64,000 bases of DNA from positions 1 to 64,000 of the forward strand of contig JBBQKJ010000005.1 of NCBI GenBank assembly GCA_038326775.1. Direction: 5' to 3'. Under the pieces are notes generated by a model, which saw nothing but the letters and a program-made list of their open reading frames with translations, was not told where the DNA came from and made no database searches. The position numbers and the translations under genes were made by a program. This DNA is from DYIU01 sp038326775. GTDB taxonomy: Bacteria; Actinomycetota; Geothermincolia; Fen-727; Anoxymicrobiaceae. Shown piece after piece: positions 8,685-17,677 of the stretch (the first letter of the stretch is position 1; every line of letters begins with the position of its first letter).

Positions 8685-9887
8685 CTACTTGTCCTTTAAT
8701 CCCGAGAGAACTTCGGCGAGTACTGACGCGCCCATGAGCGCCTCTTCCTCGCTTAAAATCAGCGGCGGCAGCATCCTTACCGCGCTCGGGCTCACGTCGT
8801 TGACCAGCACGCCTCGCTCCAGGCACCCCATTACGACCTCGCGCGCCGAGTCGCGGTCGAGCTGCACGGCGAGCATCAGCCCACGCCCGCGCACCCCGGT
8901 CACCGCCGGAAAGCGCTGGAGTTCCTCCAGCCGCTTCATGAGCAGGAGGCCGACCCGCTTCGCGTTGGCTGCAAGGTCCTGCTCAAACAGCGTGCTGATG
9001 GTCGCGAGGGCCGCCGCGCAGGCAAGGAACCCGCCCCCGAAGGTGCTGCCGTGGTCTCCCGGAGCGAGGACTTGCCCGAACTCTCCCGCGGCGATGAACG
9101 CCGCCGCGGGGACCCCGTTGGCCAGGCCTTTCGCCATTGTGACCACGTCGGGCTTCACCCCGGAAGGCTCGAAGGCGAAGAATGTGCCGGTGCGCCCCAT
9201 CCCGCTCTGGACTTCGTCAAAGATCAGCACCGCTCCCTCGCGGTCGCACCCCTCCCGCGCCGCCGCGAGGAACTCGGCGGTCGCCGGATGAACCCCGCCC
9301 TCGCCCAGTATCGGCTCCATGATCACAGCAGCGGTCTCTCGGTCTATGGCTCTTGAGAGCGCCTCGACGTCGTTCAGTGGGACGTGCGCGAACCCCGGCA
9401 CCACCGGGGCGAAAGGCTCCCACCTCGAGGGCTGGCCGGTCGCCGACATGGTGGCGAGTGTCCTGCCGTGAAAACTCCCGAGGGCGCCGACCACCTTGCT
9501 GCGCGGCCGTCCGTTCATGAAATGGTACTTGCGCGCGAGCTTGAGCGCCCCTTCGTTTGCCTCCGCGCCTGAGTTGGCGAAGAAGCAGCGGCCCTCGAAG
9601 CAGCTGTCCGAAAGCAGTCTGGCAAGCTCGGCCTGCGGTTCGACGTAATATAAGTTCGTGGTGTGCAAGAGTCTCGCCGCCTGGGAGCAAACGGCCTCGG
9701 TGACCGCCGGATGGCTGTGCCCGAGAACGGTGACCCCGAGCCCCGCCACCAGGTCCAGGTACTCGCGGCCCCCGGAGTCCCACAGGCGGGTCCCCTCACC
9801 GCGGACGAAAGCAACCGGGAGCCTCCTGTACGTCTGCATCACGCACATCGAATCAAGCTCCTTCAGGTGTGCCAGCCGTTCGTCCAT
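8685..9887 (-). CDS. argD: Acetylornithine aminotransferase (class III, PLP-dependent)
   Basis: Transaminates N-acetylglutamate semialdehyde to N-acetylornithine. 400 residues with the class III hallmarks: the cofactor-phosphate region NSGAEANEGALKLAR, the FDEVQSGMGRTG segment and the Schiff-base Lys in VTMAKGLANG. Enzymes of this type may also serve lysine synthesis as succinyl-diaminopimelate aminotransferase; context here points to arginine. ATG at 9887, one base after the argB stop. Confidence 0.95.
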   Translation of the reverse strand: MDERLAHLKELDSMCVMQTYRRLPVAFVRGEGTRLWDSGGREYLDLVAGLGVTVLGHSHPAVTEAVCSQAARLLHTTNLYYVEPQAELARLLSDSCFEGRCFFANSGAEANEGALKLARKYHFMNGRPRSKVVGALGSFHGRTLATMSATGQPSRWEPFAPVVPGFAHVPLNDVEALSRAIDRETAAVIMEPILGEGGVHPATAEFLAAAREGCDREGAVLIFDEVQSGMGRTGTFFAFEPSGVKPDVVTMAKGLANGVPAAAFIAAGEFGQVLAPGDHGSTFGGGFLACAAALATISTLFEQDLAANAKRVGLLLMKRLEELQRFPAVTGVRGRGLMLAVQLDRDSAREVVMGCLERGVLVNDVSPSAVRMLPPLILSEEEALMGASVLAEVLSGLKDK

Positions 9888-9888
9888 C

Positions 9889-10776
9889 TCATTCCCCTTC
9901 GAGCAACTGGTCCATGCTCTCCACTATCATTGTCCCGACACCCAAGCTGGTGAAAACCTCCAGAAGGAGTGCGTGCTCCACTGTCCCGTCGATGATGTGA
10001 GCCCGGTTGACAACGCCCTCGACGGCTCTTAAGCAGCTGGAGACCTTGGGGATCATCCCTTTCGAAACCTCCCCGTTGTCGAGCATCCGCCGGCAGCCTT
10101 CGGCGTCAAGCCTGCTGATGAGATCGCCACTCTCCGACAGGATGCCGTTCACGTTGGTCATGTATATGACCTTGTCGGCATTCAGTGCCAGGGCCACCTC
10201 GCCGGCGACGGCGTCAGCGTTTATGTTGTAGCTGTTCCCCTCGGTATCCGTCCCCACCGAGGCGATGACCGGTATCAGCTCGTGGCCGAGCAGCTCCTCC
10301 AATATCCTCCCGTTTATGAAATCGACGTCCCCCACCCATCCCAGGTCGGCGCCGTTGTCGGCAAAACGCTTCCGGGCGGTGATAAGGTTGCCGTCCTCGC
10401 CGGAGAGCCCCATCGACAAGGTTCCGTGCCTGTTGATGAGCGAGACTATCTCCTTGTTGACCTTCCCGACCAGAACCATCTTGGCTATCTCCATGGTCTC
10501 CGCGTCGGTGACCCGATGGCCATCGATGAAGCTCGGCTCCTTGGAAAGCTTCCTCATGTATTCGGTTATCTGGGGGCCGCCGCCGTGCACGATCACCGGG
10601 TTGATACCCACGTAGCGCATGAGGACAACGTCTGAAGCGAACGTGCGCCTTGTCTCCTTGTCCTGCATCGCGTTGCCGCCGAGCTTGATCACCACGGTCT
10701 TGCCGCGGTGTATCTTGATGTAAGGCAGTACCTCGGTCAGGACCTTCGCCTTGTAATGTGTCTCGCCGCTCGACAA
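9889..10776 (-). CDS. argB: Acetylglutamate kinase
   Basis: Phosphorylates N-acetylglutamate, usually the feedback-regulated step of the acetyl cycle. The TTG at 10776 with GAGGGG eight bases ahead gives 295 residues starting LSSGETHYKAKVL. A longer reading begins inside argJ and is unlikely. The amino-acid-kinase core is clear: VVIKLGGNAM near the start, VIVHGGGPQI, and NINADAVAGEVALAL for nucleotide binding. The N-terminal helix with HYKAKVLTEVLPYI is the type found in hexameric, arginine-inhibitable enzymes, which suggests feedback control in addition to ArgR control. Confidence 0.94.
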   Translation of the reverse strand: MSSGETHYKAKVLTEVLPYIKIHRGKTVVIKLGGNAMQDKETRRTFASDVVLMRYVGINPVIVHGGGPQITEYMRKLSKEPSFIDGHRVTDAETMEIAKMVLVGKVNKEIVSLINRHGTLSMGLSGEDGNLITARKRFADNGADLGWVGDVDFINGRILEELLGHELIPVIASVGTDTEGNSYNINADAVAGEVALALNADKVIYMTNVNGILSESGDLISRLDAEGCRRMLDNGEVSKGMIPKVSSCLRAVEGVVNRAHIIDGTVEHALLLEVFTSLGVGTMIVESMDQLLEGE

Positions 10777-10787
10777 CCGTTTACCCC

Positions 10788-12014
10788 TCAGCTCTTCTCG
10801 CCGGCGTTGAACTCCACGTAATCCGGCGTCAGGTCGCACGTCAGGAAGTAAGCCGAGCCTTCACCAAGGCCCAGGTCCACCGTTATCTCGGCTTCGTCAC
10901 GCCTCAGTTGGGTCTCGAGCTCACCCTCGTCGTGGGGAACCGGCCCGCCTTCGGCGGCCACCTTGTGCTCCCCGAAAAAGATGGTGACCTTGTCCTGTTC
11001 GAGCGGCACGCCGGCGCTGCCGGCCGCCGCGGCAATGCGTCCCCAGTTGGGCCGGGCGCCGAAAAGCGCGCACCTGACGAGGTTGGAGGTGGCTATGGCC
11101 CTGGCGACACTCACGGCATCCGCGTCGTCGCGCGCCCCGTTGACAACCACGCGCAACAGCTTGCTCGCCCCTTCCCCGTCCTTGACGAGCGCCATCGCCA
11201 GGTGGCCTGTCAGCCAGCACAGCGCGCTGAAGTAGAGCTCGGCCTCCTCGCGGGTCATAACGTACCCTTCCGGAAAGGCGGCGCCGTTCGCGAGCATCAA
11301 AACGGTGTCGTTGGTGGACTGGTCTCCATCCACCGATATCCGGTTGAACGACCACTCCACCGCCTGCTCGAGCCAGTGCTGCATGACATCGTGCTCGAGG
11401 GGAGCGTCGGTAGTCATGACAGAGATCAACGTGGCCATGTCGGGGTGTATCATGCCCGAACCCTTGACCATGCCGCCGAGCCTGACAATCCCACCGCCGA
11501 TCTCCATCTCCACGGCGAGTTCTTTCGGGTAGGAGTCGGTGGTGATTATCGCCTTCGCGGCGTCGGTGTTGCCTCCCGGGCTTAACTCTGAAACCGCCTG
11601 CTCTATCCCGTTGATGACATTGTCCAGCGGGAGATGCCTGCCTATGGGACCGGTGGACGCCACTAGGGCCTGGCCCTCGCCCGCGTCCAGCGCATTCTCT
11701 ACAGCCGTCGCCATGGCAAGGGCGTCGGACAACCCGCGAGGGCCGGTCATGGCGTTTGCGTTGCCGCTTGACACGACGATCGCCCTGGCTGTTCCCGCGG
11801 CGACCCGAAGCTGGCTCAACAACACCGGGGCCGCCTTCATCTCGTTCGTGGTGAAGACCCCCGCCGCCACTGCCGGAAACTCGGAGTAGACCAGGGCCAG
11901 GTCGGGCCTTTCGTCGTCTTTGATGCCGCAGGCGACACCCGCGGCAAGGAATCCCAGGGGGGCGCAGACGCCGCCGAGTATCCTTTCGAACCCCATCGAA
12001 CCCATAACGCTCAC
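10788..12014 (-). CDS. argJ: Bifunctional glutamate N-acetyltransferase / ornithine acetyltransferase
   Basis: Recycles the acetyl group between N-acetylornithine and glutamate, giving the cyclic version of arginine synthesis; no argE is needed and none is seen. 408 residues. The autocleavage region KGSGMIHPDMATL carries the Ala-Thr bond at which the chain splits into alpha and beta subunits, Thr becoming the nucleophile. The start is uncertain within about six codons: GTG 12014, ATG 12005 and ATG 11996 are all possible, and the AGGCGG just upstream fits ATG 12005 best. Typical length either way. Confidence 0.94.
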   Translation of the reverse strand: MSVMGSMGFERILGGVCAPLGFLAAGVACGIKDDERPDLALVYSEFPAVAAGVFTTNEMKAAPVLLSQLRVAAGTARAIVVSSGNANAMTGPRGLSDALAMATAVENALDAGEGQALVASTGPIGRHLPLDNVINGIEQAVSELSPGGNTDAAKAIITTDSYPKELAVEMEIGGGIVRLGGMVKGSGMIHPDMATLISVMTTDAPLEHDVMQHWLEQAVEWSFNRISVDGDQSTNDTVLMLANGAAFPEGYVMTREEAELYFSALCWLTGHLAMALVKDGEGASKLLRVVVNGARDDADAVSVARAIATSNLVRCALFGARPNWGRIAAAAGSAGVPLEQDKVTIFFGEHKVAAEGGPVPHDEGELETQLRRDEAEITVDLGLGEGSAYFLTCDLTPDYVEFNAGEKS

Positions 12015-12069
12015 CCGCCTATCATTCGCCCCGTTTCACGTGAACCCCCGGAATCGGCCCGCCTTTCGC

Positions 12070-13110
12070 TCATGGGAACAAGCCCGGGCCCGCGAGGCCC
12101 GCGGCCTCGGGCAGCCCGCACATCACGTTCATGTTCTGAACTGCCTGGCCTGACGCCCCCTTGACCAGGTTGTCGATGGCCGACATCACGACAAGGGTTC
12201 GCCCGCCTTGCCCCTGCTCGAGCGCCAGGTGACAGTTGTTGCTGCCCTGGACCGCCTTTGTCCCGGGGTACTTACCTTCCTCCAGCAGATGCACAAACTC
12301 CTCTTCGCCATAAGCGTCCTCGAAGAGCGCCCTCAAATCGCCACCGGCCGGCGCCTCGGTCATCGTCACGTACATCGTGCAGAGGATACCGCGGTTCATC
12401 GGCACGAGGTGCGGCGTGAACAATACCTCGAGCTCGCGCCCGGGGCTCAGTCGGTTCAGCTCGGCACGGATCTCCGGAAGGTGCCTGTGCCCCGAGACGG
12501 CGTACGGCTCCACCCCGTCAGCGATCTGCGGGAAATGAGTCTCGAGCGTGAGCTTCCTGCCCGCGCCGGACACCCCGCTCTTGGCGTCGATCACCACCTG
12601 GCCGCCTATCAGGCCGGCCCTGGCAAGCGGGTAGAGACCAAGCAGCGCCGAAGTGGGATAGCACCCCGGGTTCGCGGTGATCCGCGTGCCGGCGATCCTC
12701 TCCCTGTCGATCTCGGGTATCCCGTAGACAGCTTCGGCGAGCAGCTCGGGCGCCTCGTGGGTAACCTGGTACCACCTCTCGTACTCAGCCGGGTCATCCA
12801 ACCTGAAGTCAGCCGAGAGGTCGACCACTTTTATTCCCGCGTCGATGAGCGACGGAAGCGCCTTCATGCTCTCACCGTGGGGCAACCCGAGGAAAAGCAC
12901 ATCGCATTCCTCTGCGGCCTCCGCCGGATCGTAAGCGTCGAACGAGCCAGGGTAAGCGCCCGCCAGGGAAGGGTATAGAGAGCCAATAGGCACCCCCGCA
13001 TACCGGTTCGCCGTCGCAAGCACAACCTGGATCTCCGGATGGAGCCAGAGTATTCGCAGTAGCTCCGCCCCGGTGTATCCCGACGCTCCAATGACACCCG
13101 CCTTGAGCAT
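12070..13110 (-). CDS. argC: N-acetyl-gamma-glutamyl-phosphate reductase
   Basis: NADPH-dependent reduction of N-acetylglutamyl phosphate, and the first gene of the argCJBDFRGH operon. 346 residues. The N-terminal Rossmann motif is GVIGASGYTGAELLR, and the catalytic Cys lies in ANPGCYPTSALLGL. ATG at 13110 leaves a leader of roughly 80 bases from the predicted promoter (TATAGT at 13195-13200). The upstream boundary is clean: the next gene, proA, ends at 13301. Confidence 0.96.
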   Translation of the reverse strand: MLKAGVIGASGYTGAELLRILWLHPEIQVVLATANRYAGVPIGSLYPSLAGAYPGSFDAYDPAEAAEECDVLFLGLPHGESMKALPSLIDAGIKVVDLSADFRLDDPAEYERWYQVTHEAPELLAEAVYGIPEIDRERIAGTRITANPGCYPTSALLGLYPLARAGLIGGQVVIDAKSGVSGAGRKLTLETHFPQIADGVEPYAVSGHRHLPEIRAELNRLSPGRELEVLFTPHLVPMNRGILCTMYVTMTEAPAGGDLRALFEDAYGEEEFVHLLEEGKYPGTKAVQGSNNCHLALEQGQGGRTLVVMSAIDNLVKGASGQAVQNMNVMCGLPEAAGLAGPGLFP

Positions 13111-13189
13111 GCCTGATTTCTCCCGACTCTTGCGACTCTAAGAAAGAGACCTTGCTTTCACTTGCGCAAGCCCCCGCCATCTCTGAATA

Positions 13190-13222
13190 TGCATACTATA
13201 CATTACTATGAATAATTATGCA
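13190..13222. promoter_or_regulatory. Pair of ARG-box-like operators for ArgR
   Basis: TGAATAATTATGCA at 13209-13222 differs by one base from the symmetric core TGAATAATTATTCA of known ArgR boxes. A second, weaker copy, TGCATACTATACAT, lies at 13190-13203. The centres are 19 bases apart, about two helical turns, as in tandem ARG boxes bound by an ArgR hexamer. They sit on the -35 and -10 of the argC promoter. The consensus is established knowledge; binding here is inferred. Confidence 0.75.
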
Positions 13223-13223
13223 A
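13195..13223 (-). promoter_or_regulatory. Predicted promoter of the arginine operon
   Basis: Read on the minus strand: TTGCAT (13218-13223), a 17-base spacer, then TATAGT (13195-13200), five of six matches to the -10 consensus. It stands about 85 bases before the argC ATG in an AT-rich island inside GC-rich DNA. Both elements are covered by ARG-box-like palindromes, as expected for repression by occlusion. Confidence 0.75.
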
Positions 13224-13300
13224 ATGCTTTTCTCGAGGCCGCCTTCCCTGCCTATTGCATACCACGAAACCAACCCGGCTTCAAGGGCGCGGGCGGCGGC

Positions 13301-14557
13301 TCACTCGCGTATCTGCCCGTTTCCGCGGACCACGTATTTGGTGGTAGTGAGCTCGGGAAGGCTCATGGGCCCGCGGGCGTGAAGCTTCTGGGTGCTTATG
13401 CCTATCTCGGCCCCCATGCCGAACTGACCGCCGTCGGTGAAGCGCGTGGAAGCGTTGACGTAGACAGCGGCCGCGTCCACCTCTTCGGTGAACCTCCTGG
13501 CACTCTCGTAGTCACCGGTAACAATCGCCTCGGAGTGGCCGGAGCCGTATTTGTTTATGTGCGCTATAGCCTCGTCAAGGCTCTCCACCACCCTTACCGC
13601 GAGCACGAGGTCCAGGTACTCCGTGTACCAGTCCTCCTCGGTGGCCTCTTCAACCCCGTCGACCAGGTCTCGCGTACGCCCGTCGCCTCGAAGGGCCACG
13701 CCTTCTTCGCGCAGGGATCGGGCGGCGTCCGGAAGGAACGAGGCGGCTATTTCCGCGTGCACCAGGAGCGTCTCGGCAGCGTTGCAAACCCCCGGGCGCT
13801 GAGTCTTTGCGTTCAAAATGATGTCCCTCGCCATGCCGGTGTCGGCGCACCGGTCGACGTAGACATGGCAGTTGCCCACCCCGGTCTCGATAACCGGGAC
13901 GGTGGAGTTCTCGACCACCGTGCGGATGAGCCCCTCGCCTCCCCTTGGAATAAGCGCATCGATGAGCCCGTGAAGCCTCATGAGCTCGCGCGCGGTCTGT
14001 CTGTCCGTATCCTCGACCAGCTGGACGCAACCGTCGGGCAGGCCGTTTGCCCGCGCGGCGTCCGCCAGTATTTTCGCCAGTGCCCTGTTCGAGTTTATCG
14101 CGTTTGAACTGCCGCGGAGCACCACCGCGTTTCCGCTCTTCAAGCACAGACCCGCCGCGTCCACCGTCACGTTGGGCCTAGCCTCGTAGATCATCCCGAT
14201 GACTCCGAGGGGCACCCTGGTCTTTTCGACCATAAGGCCATTGGGCAGGCGCCATCCGTCGGCGACCTCGCCGATAGGATCGCGCAGGCCGGCGACATCC
14301 CTCAAGCCGTCCGCCATCTCGCTCACCCTGCTCTCGCTCAGTCTCAGTCGATCCATGAGGGCATCGGAGATTCCCTGACGCCGCCCGGCTTCGAGGTCAA
14401 GCATGTTTCCGGCCATGATGATATCGGTGTTGCGCTCCAGCGCGTCCGCCATGGCCAGCAGGGCCCTGTTCTTCTGCTCAGCCGTCAAGGTGGCGAGCTT
14501 CGCGGCAGCCGCCCTCGCCCTGAGCGCCAGTTCCTCGAGATCACCCATCGTGCTCAC
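13301..14557 (-). CDS. proA: Gamma-glutamyl phosphate reductase
   Basis: Second step of proline synthesis, reducing glutamyl 5-phosphate to the semialdehyde with NADPH. 418 residues of the aldehyde-dehydrogenase superfamily, with the catalytic Cys in RPGVCNAAETLLVH and a RGGEGLIRTVVENS stretch conserved in ProA. ATG at 14557 overlaps the proB stop by four bases (ATGA), so the two proline enzymes are probably translationally coupled. The gene ends 78 bases upstream of the ARG-box promoter, closing the preceding operon. Confidence 0.96.
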   Translation of the reverse strand: MSTMGDLEELALRARAAAAKLATLTAEQKNRALLAMADALERNTDIIMAGNMLDLEAGRRQGISDALMDRLRLSESRVSEMADGLRDVAGLRDPIGEVADGWRLPNGLMVEKTRVPLGVIGMIYEARPNVTVDAAGLCLKSGNAVVLRGSSNAINSNRALAKILADAARANGLPDGCVQLVEDTDRQTARELMRLHGLIDALIPRGGEGLIRTVVENSTVPVIETGVGNCHVYVDRCADTGMARDIILNAKTQRPGVCNAAETLLVHAEIAASFLPDAARSLREEGVALRGDGRTRDLVDGVEEATEEDWYTEYLDLVLAVRVVESLDEAIAHINKYGSGHSEAIVTGDYESARRFTEEVDAAAVYVNASTRFTDGGQFGMGAEIGISTQKLHARGPMSLPELTTTKYVVRGNGQIRE

Positions 14558-15681
14558 GCCTTCCCCTCTCTTTCCGCTTCCTCGAATATCATCAGCTCGT
14601 CGCGATGGACGATCTCCTCCCCTTTCTCGCCCAGCACCTTCTTTATCCGGTCGCTCCTCATGCCCTTTATCAACTCCGCCTCGGACCGGCTGTAGCAGGT
14701 TATCCCCCGGCCTATCACCTTGCCCTCCGGTCCCACTATGTCAACGCAATCACCAACCTCGAATTCTCCCTCGACCGAGACCACGCCCGCGGGGAGCAGG
14801 CTTTTGCGCCTCGCGGTAAGGGCGCTCGCGGCGCCCTCGTCGATCTCGAGGCGGCCCTTGCTCGTGCCGGCATATCCTATCCACCTCTTCTTCGACCTCA
14901 CCTTGCCGGCTGCCGGGAAGAAAGTTCCCGGCATCGCTCCGCCCAGGATCTCGTTGATTATCCCCGGCTCGCGCCCGTCGGCGATGACCGCCTTGACGCC
15001 GGTTGATACCGCTACCTTCGCGGCCTGCAGCTTCGAGGACATGCCGCCCGACCCCAGTTGGCTTCCCGGCTCGCCTCCGAACTCTTCTATCTCCTCGGTT
15101 ATCCGCCCTACGCGCCCGATGAGGCGTGCGCCGCGCGCTCTGTTGGGATCCGCGGTGTAAAGCCCGCCGGTGTCGGTCAGAAGAACCAGCAGGTCCGCGG
15201 CGACCAGCGAGGCGACCAGCGCCGCCAGCATGTCGTTGTCGCCGAAAGATATCTCGTCCGTAGCGGTAGTGTCGTTCTCGTTTATGACAGGGACCACGCC
15301 CATTTCGAAAAGACGCTCGAGGGTCTGCCGGGCGTTGATGTACTGCTGCCGGTGCGCCATATCGTGCCGCGTCAGAAGGACCTGGCCCGTGGCAACCCCT
15401 CTTTCGGCAAAGAGGTCAGTGTACATCCTCACCAGCAACCCCTGGCCGACCGCGGCTACCGCCTGGAGGGTCTTGATATCTCTGGGCCTCGATTCGATAC
15501 CGAGGCGCTCCATTCCTGCCGCGATGGCCCCGGAGGAAACCAGGGCGACGTCGATTCGACCGCGCCTCGCCTGCACTATCCCCTCTGCCAGGTTTGCGAC
15601 ACGGTCGCGGTCTATGCGCCCCGATTCCTCGGTGATGGTCGTCGACCCGACCTTTATCACCATCCTGCGGACGGACTTCAA
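14554..15681 (-). CDS. proB: Glutamate 5-kinase with C-terminal PUA domain
   Basis: First step of proline synthesis, normally inhibited by proline. 375 residues: an amino-acid-kinase domain (RRMVIKVGSTTIT at the N-terminus, VINENDTTATDEI and LLTDTGGLYTADP in the body) followed by a PUA domain from about residue 275 (VGDCVDIVGPEGKVIGRGI). Its start overlaps the obg stop by four bases and its stop overlaps proA, so obg-proB-proA form a tightly coupled run. Confidence 0.96.
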   Translation of the reverse strand: MKSVRRMVIKVGSTTITEESGRIDRDRVANLAEGIVQARRGRIDVALVSSGAIAAGMERLGIESRPRDIKTLQAVAAVGQGLLVRMYTDLFAERGVATGQVLLTRHDMAHRQQYINARQTLERLFEMGVVPVINENDTTATDEISFGDNDMLAALVASLVAADLLVLLTDTGGLYTADPNRARGARLIGRVGRITEEIEEFGGEPGSQLGSGGMSSKLQAAKVAVSTGVKAVIADGREPGIINEILGGAMPGTFFPAAGKVRSKKRWIGYAGTSKGRLEIDEGAASALTARRKSLLPAGVVSVEGEFEVGDCVDIVGPEGKVIGRGITCYSRSEAELIKGMRSDRIKKVLGEKGEEIVHRDELMIFEEAEREGKA

Positions 15682-17072
15682 GCCCCACCCCCGTGATTGC
15701 CCTCCCCCCCCGGGCGGGAGGCTATCTCCTGAGGGTTTTCATCATCACTCCCGCGAGAAGCGGAGTCGTCGGCGGTCCGGTCCTCTTTAGTGGAAACGTC
15801 TTCACATTCAGGTATGTACTCGAACACGCGCCCCGCTATTTCGACTTCGTCGCCGACGCGAGCTCCCTGGGCGGCCAGCAGGTCCTCGACTCCAGCCGTC
15901 CTCAGCTTCTGCGCCAGGTGAGCCCTGGCATCGTCGTTGTTCCAGTCGGTCATCAGCACCAGGCGCTCGACCCGGCGCCCCTCGACCACGAAGCGGCCCC
16001 CGGTGCGCCTGACCCTCAACAGGTCTTCAGCATCATGCACCGTGTACTCGACCACCGGCCCGGTGACGTCACCTTTCTCCCTGGACTCCACGACCAGGTC
16101 TCCCAGCGCCGAGAGGAGGGCGCCTAGGCCTTCACCGCTTACCGCGCTGATGGGAAACAACTCCAGACCTCTTTGTGCGCACTCGCTACGAAGCTCCTCC
16201 AGCACTTCCGGCTCCGGCCTCAGGTCCATCTTGTTCGCGGCAACCAGTCTCCTCCGGCGCGCCAGTTCCGGGTTGAACAACACCAGCTCTTCCTGCAGCA
16301 ATTCAAGGTCCTCGACGGGCCGCCTGCCGCTCATCGGGGACATGTCAACCAGGCAGACGATTACCGAAGCGCGCTCGATGTGGCGAAGGAACGCTATGCC
16401 CATGCCCTTTCCCGCGTGGGCGCCCTCCACCAGGCCGGGCACATCGGTGACCACGTAGTCGAAGTCCTCGCCGACCACCACCCCCAGGTTGGGTTCGGTC
16501 GTTGTGAACGGGTAGTCGGCCACCTTCGGCCTCGCCCTGGATATGCGGGATATGAGGCTCGACTTCCCGGCGTTCGGGAATCCCACTATGGCGACGTCCG
16601 CCACCAGCTTGAGCTCGAGGCGGAGCGTCTGGAAGCGCCCTGGTTCACCTTTCTCGGCGAACCTCGGGATAGGCCCCGCCTCTCTAACCATGGAAGCGTT
16701 ACCGTGCCCGCCCCGGCCTCCCCGGGCGGCGACGAACCTCTGGCCCGCCTCCACCAGGTCCGCAATGACCCTCCCGCTCACTTCCTTGACCACGGTCCCC
16801 GCGGGCACTGTGATGAGCAGGCTCGTTCCGCGAGCGCCGGTCCTGTTCTTCGAACCACCGCGCCCGCCACCCCCGGCGCGGTGATGGCGATTCCGGTGGA
16901 GTTCGCCAAGGGTTGACTTCCCCGCCGCCGCCTCCAGCACCACGTCGCCTCCGAGCCCCCCGTCACCGCCGTCCGGCCCACCGTGCGGGCGGTACCGCTC
17001 CCGCCGAAAAGAGACGCAGCCATCACCGCCGCGCCCGCCCTCAACATAGATTTCCGCCTCGTCGATAAACAT
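15678..17072 (-). CDS. obg: GTPase Obg/CgtA with C-terminal OCT domain
   Basis: Essential ribosome-assembly and stress GTPase. 464 residues in the standard order: a glycine-rich Obg domain (EGGRGGDGCVSFRRERYRP at the start), a G domain with P-loop GFPNAGKSSL, TTTEPNLG and VTDVPGLVEGAHAG switches and NKMD, and a C-terminal OCT domain near residues 340-425. A charged tail rich in Asp and Glu follows. The rplU-rpmA-obg order is widely conserved, but here a response regulator gene sits between rpmA and obg. Confidence 0.97.
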   Translation of the reverse strand: MFIDEAEIYVEGGRGGDGCVSFRRERYRPHGGPDGGDGGLGGDVVLEAAAGKSTLGELHRNRHHRAGGGGRGGSKNRTGARGTSLLITVPAGTVVKEVSGRVIADLVEAGQRFVAARGGRGGHGNASMVREAGPIPRFAEKGEPGRFQTLRLELKLVADVAIVGFPNAGKSSLISRISRARPKVADYPFTTTEPNLGVVVGEDFDYVVTDVPGLVEGAHAGKGMGIAFLRHIERASVIVCLVDMSPMSGRRPVEDLELLQEELVLFNPELARRRRLVAANKMDLRPEPEVLEELRSECAQRGLELFPISAVSGEGLGALLSALGDLVVESREKGDVTGPVVEYTVHDAEDLLRVRRTGGRFVVEGRRVERLVLMTDWNNDDARAHLAQKLRTAGVEDLLAAQGARVGDEVEIAGRVFEYIPECEDVSTKEDRTADDSASRGSDDENPQEIASRPGGEGNHGGGA

Positions 17073-17121
17073 GGGATTACCAGCATTTCGATGGTTGTCG
17101 CTTGGGAAGACTGTAGGGACC

Positions 17122-17616
17122 CTAGCTGGACGGCCCCTGCCTGGGTCGCGAAAGGCTGCGAAGAACCTCGAGCTTCTCTTTCTGCTTCTTGCGCCGTTCC
17201 AGGCGCTCCTCGTAGCTGCGGTCGAGCACCATCTTGATCACCTCGACCAGGAGCAGGGGGTTGAACGGCTTGATAACATACTCGTCAGCGCCGAGTTCCC
17301 AGCCCCTTATTACGTCGCTGTCCTGGGTCTTCGCGGTAACCAGTATGACAGGCATCTCCTCGGTTTCGTGGTTGCCGCGTATGCGCCGGAGCACTTCCCA
17401 GCCATCGACGCCGGGCATCATTATGTCGAGCACCACCAGGTCGAGCGTCTCGCCGGCAACGAACTCCAGGGCCTGCTCGCCGGAATTCGCCTCGACCACG
17501 GCGTAGTTGTTCAGCTTAAGGTTAACGTTGATAAGCTTGACCATGGTGGGATCGTCGTCCACCACCAGAATCTTCCTGTTGCCCAACCGGGACCCCCGTA
17601 CTTTAATCACACGCAC
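17122..17616 (-). CDS. Response regulator receiver-domain protein
   Basis: 164 residues with one CheY-like receiver domain: acidic pocket VVDDD (about 18-22), phosphoacceptor Asp in VVLDIMMPG (D64), Thr in LVTAK (T94) and Lys in VIKPF (K116). The ~35-residue C-terminal tail is highly charged (ERLERRKKQKEKLE), probably helical or coiled-coil, with no DNA-binding domain. It may therefore act by protein contact or bind nucleic acid through the basic tail. GTG 17616 is the longest start; TTG 17583, with GGGGG upstream, is an attractive alternative that removes 11 residues. No partner histidine kinase is in the window. It lies between rpmA and obg in the ribosome-assembly operon. Confidence 0.9.
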   Translation of the reverse strand: MRVIKVRGSRLGNRKILVVDDDPTMVKLINVNLKLNNYAVVEANSGEQALEFVAGETLDLVVLDIMMPGVDGWEVLRRIRGNHETEEMPVILVTAKTQDSDVIRGWELGADEYVIKPFNPLLLVEVIKMVLDRSYEERLERRKKQKEKLEVLRSLSRPRQGPSS

Positions 17617-17677
17617 TGGTAGTAATGATTATACACCCGCGAGCGCCCGGCGACGCGTCAAAGCAATGGCTTTGAGC

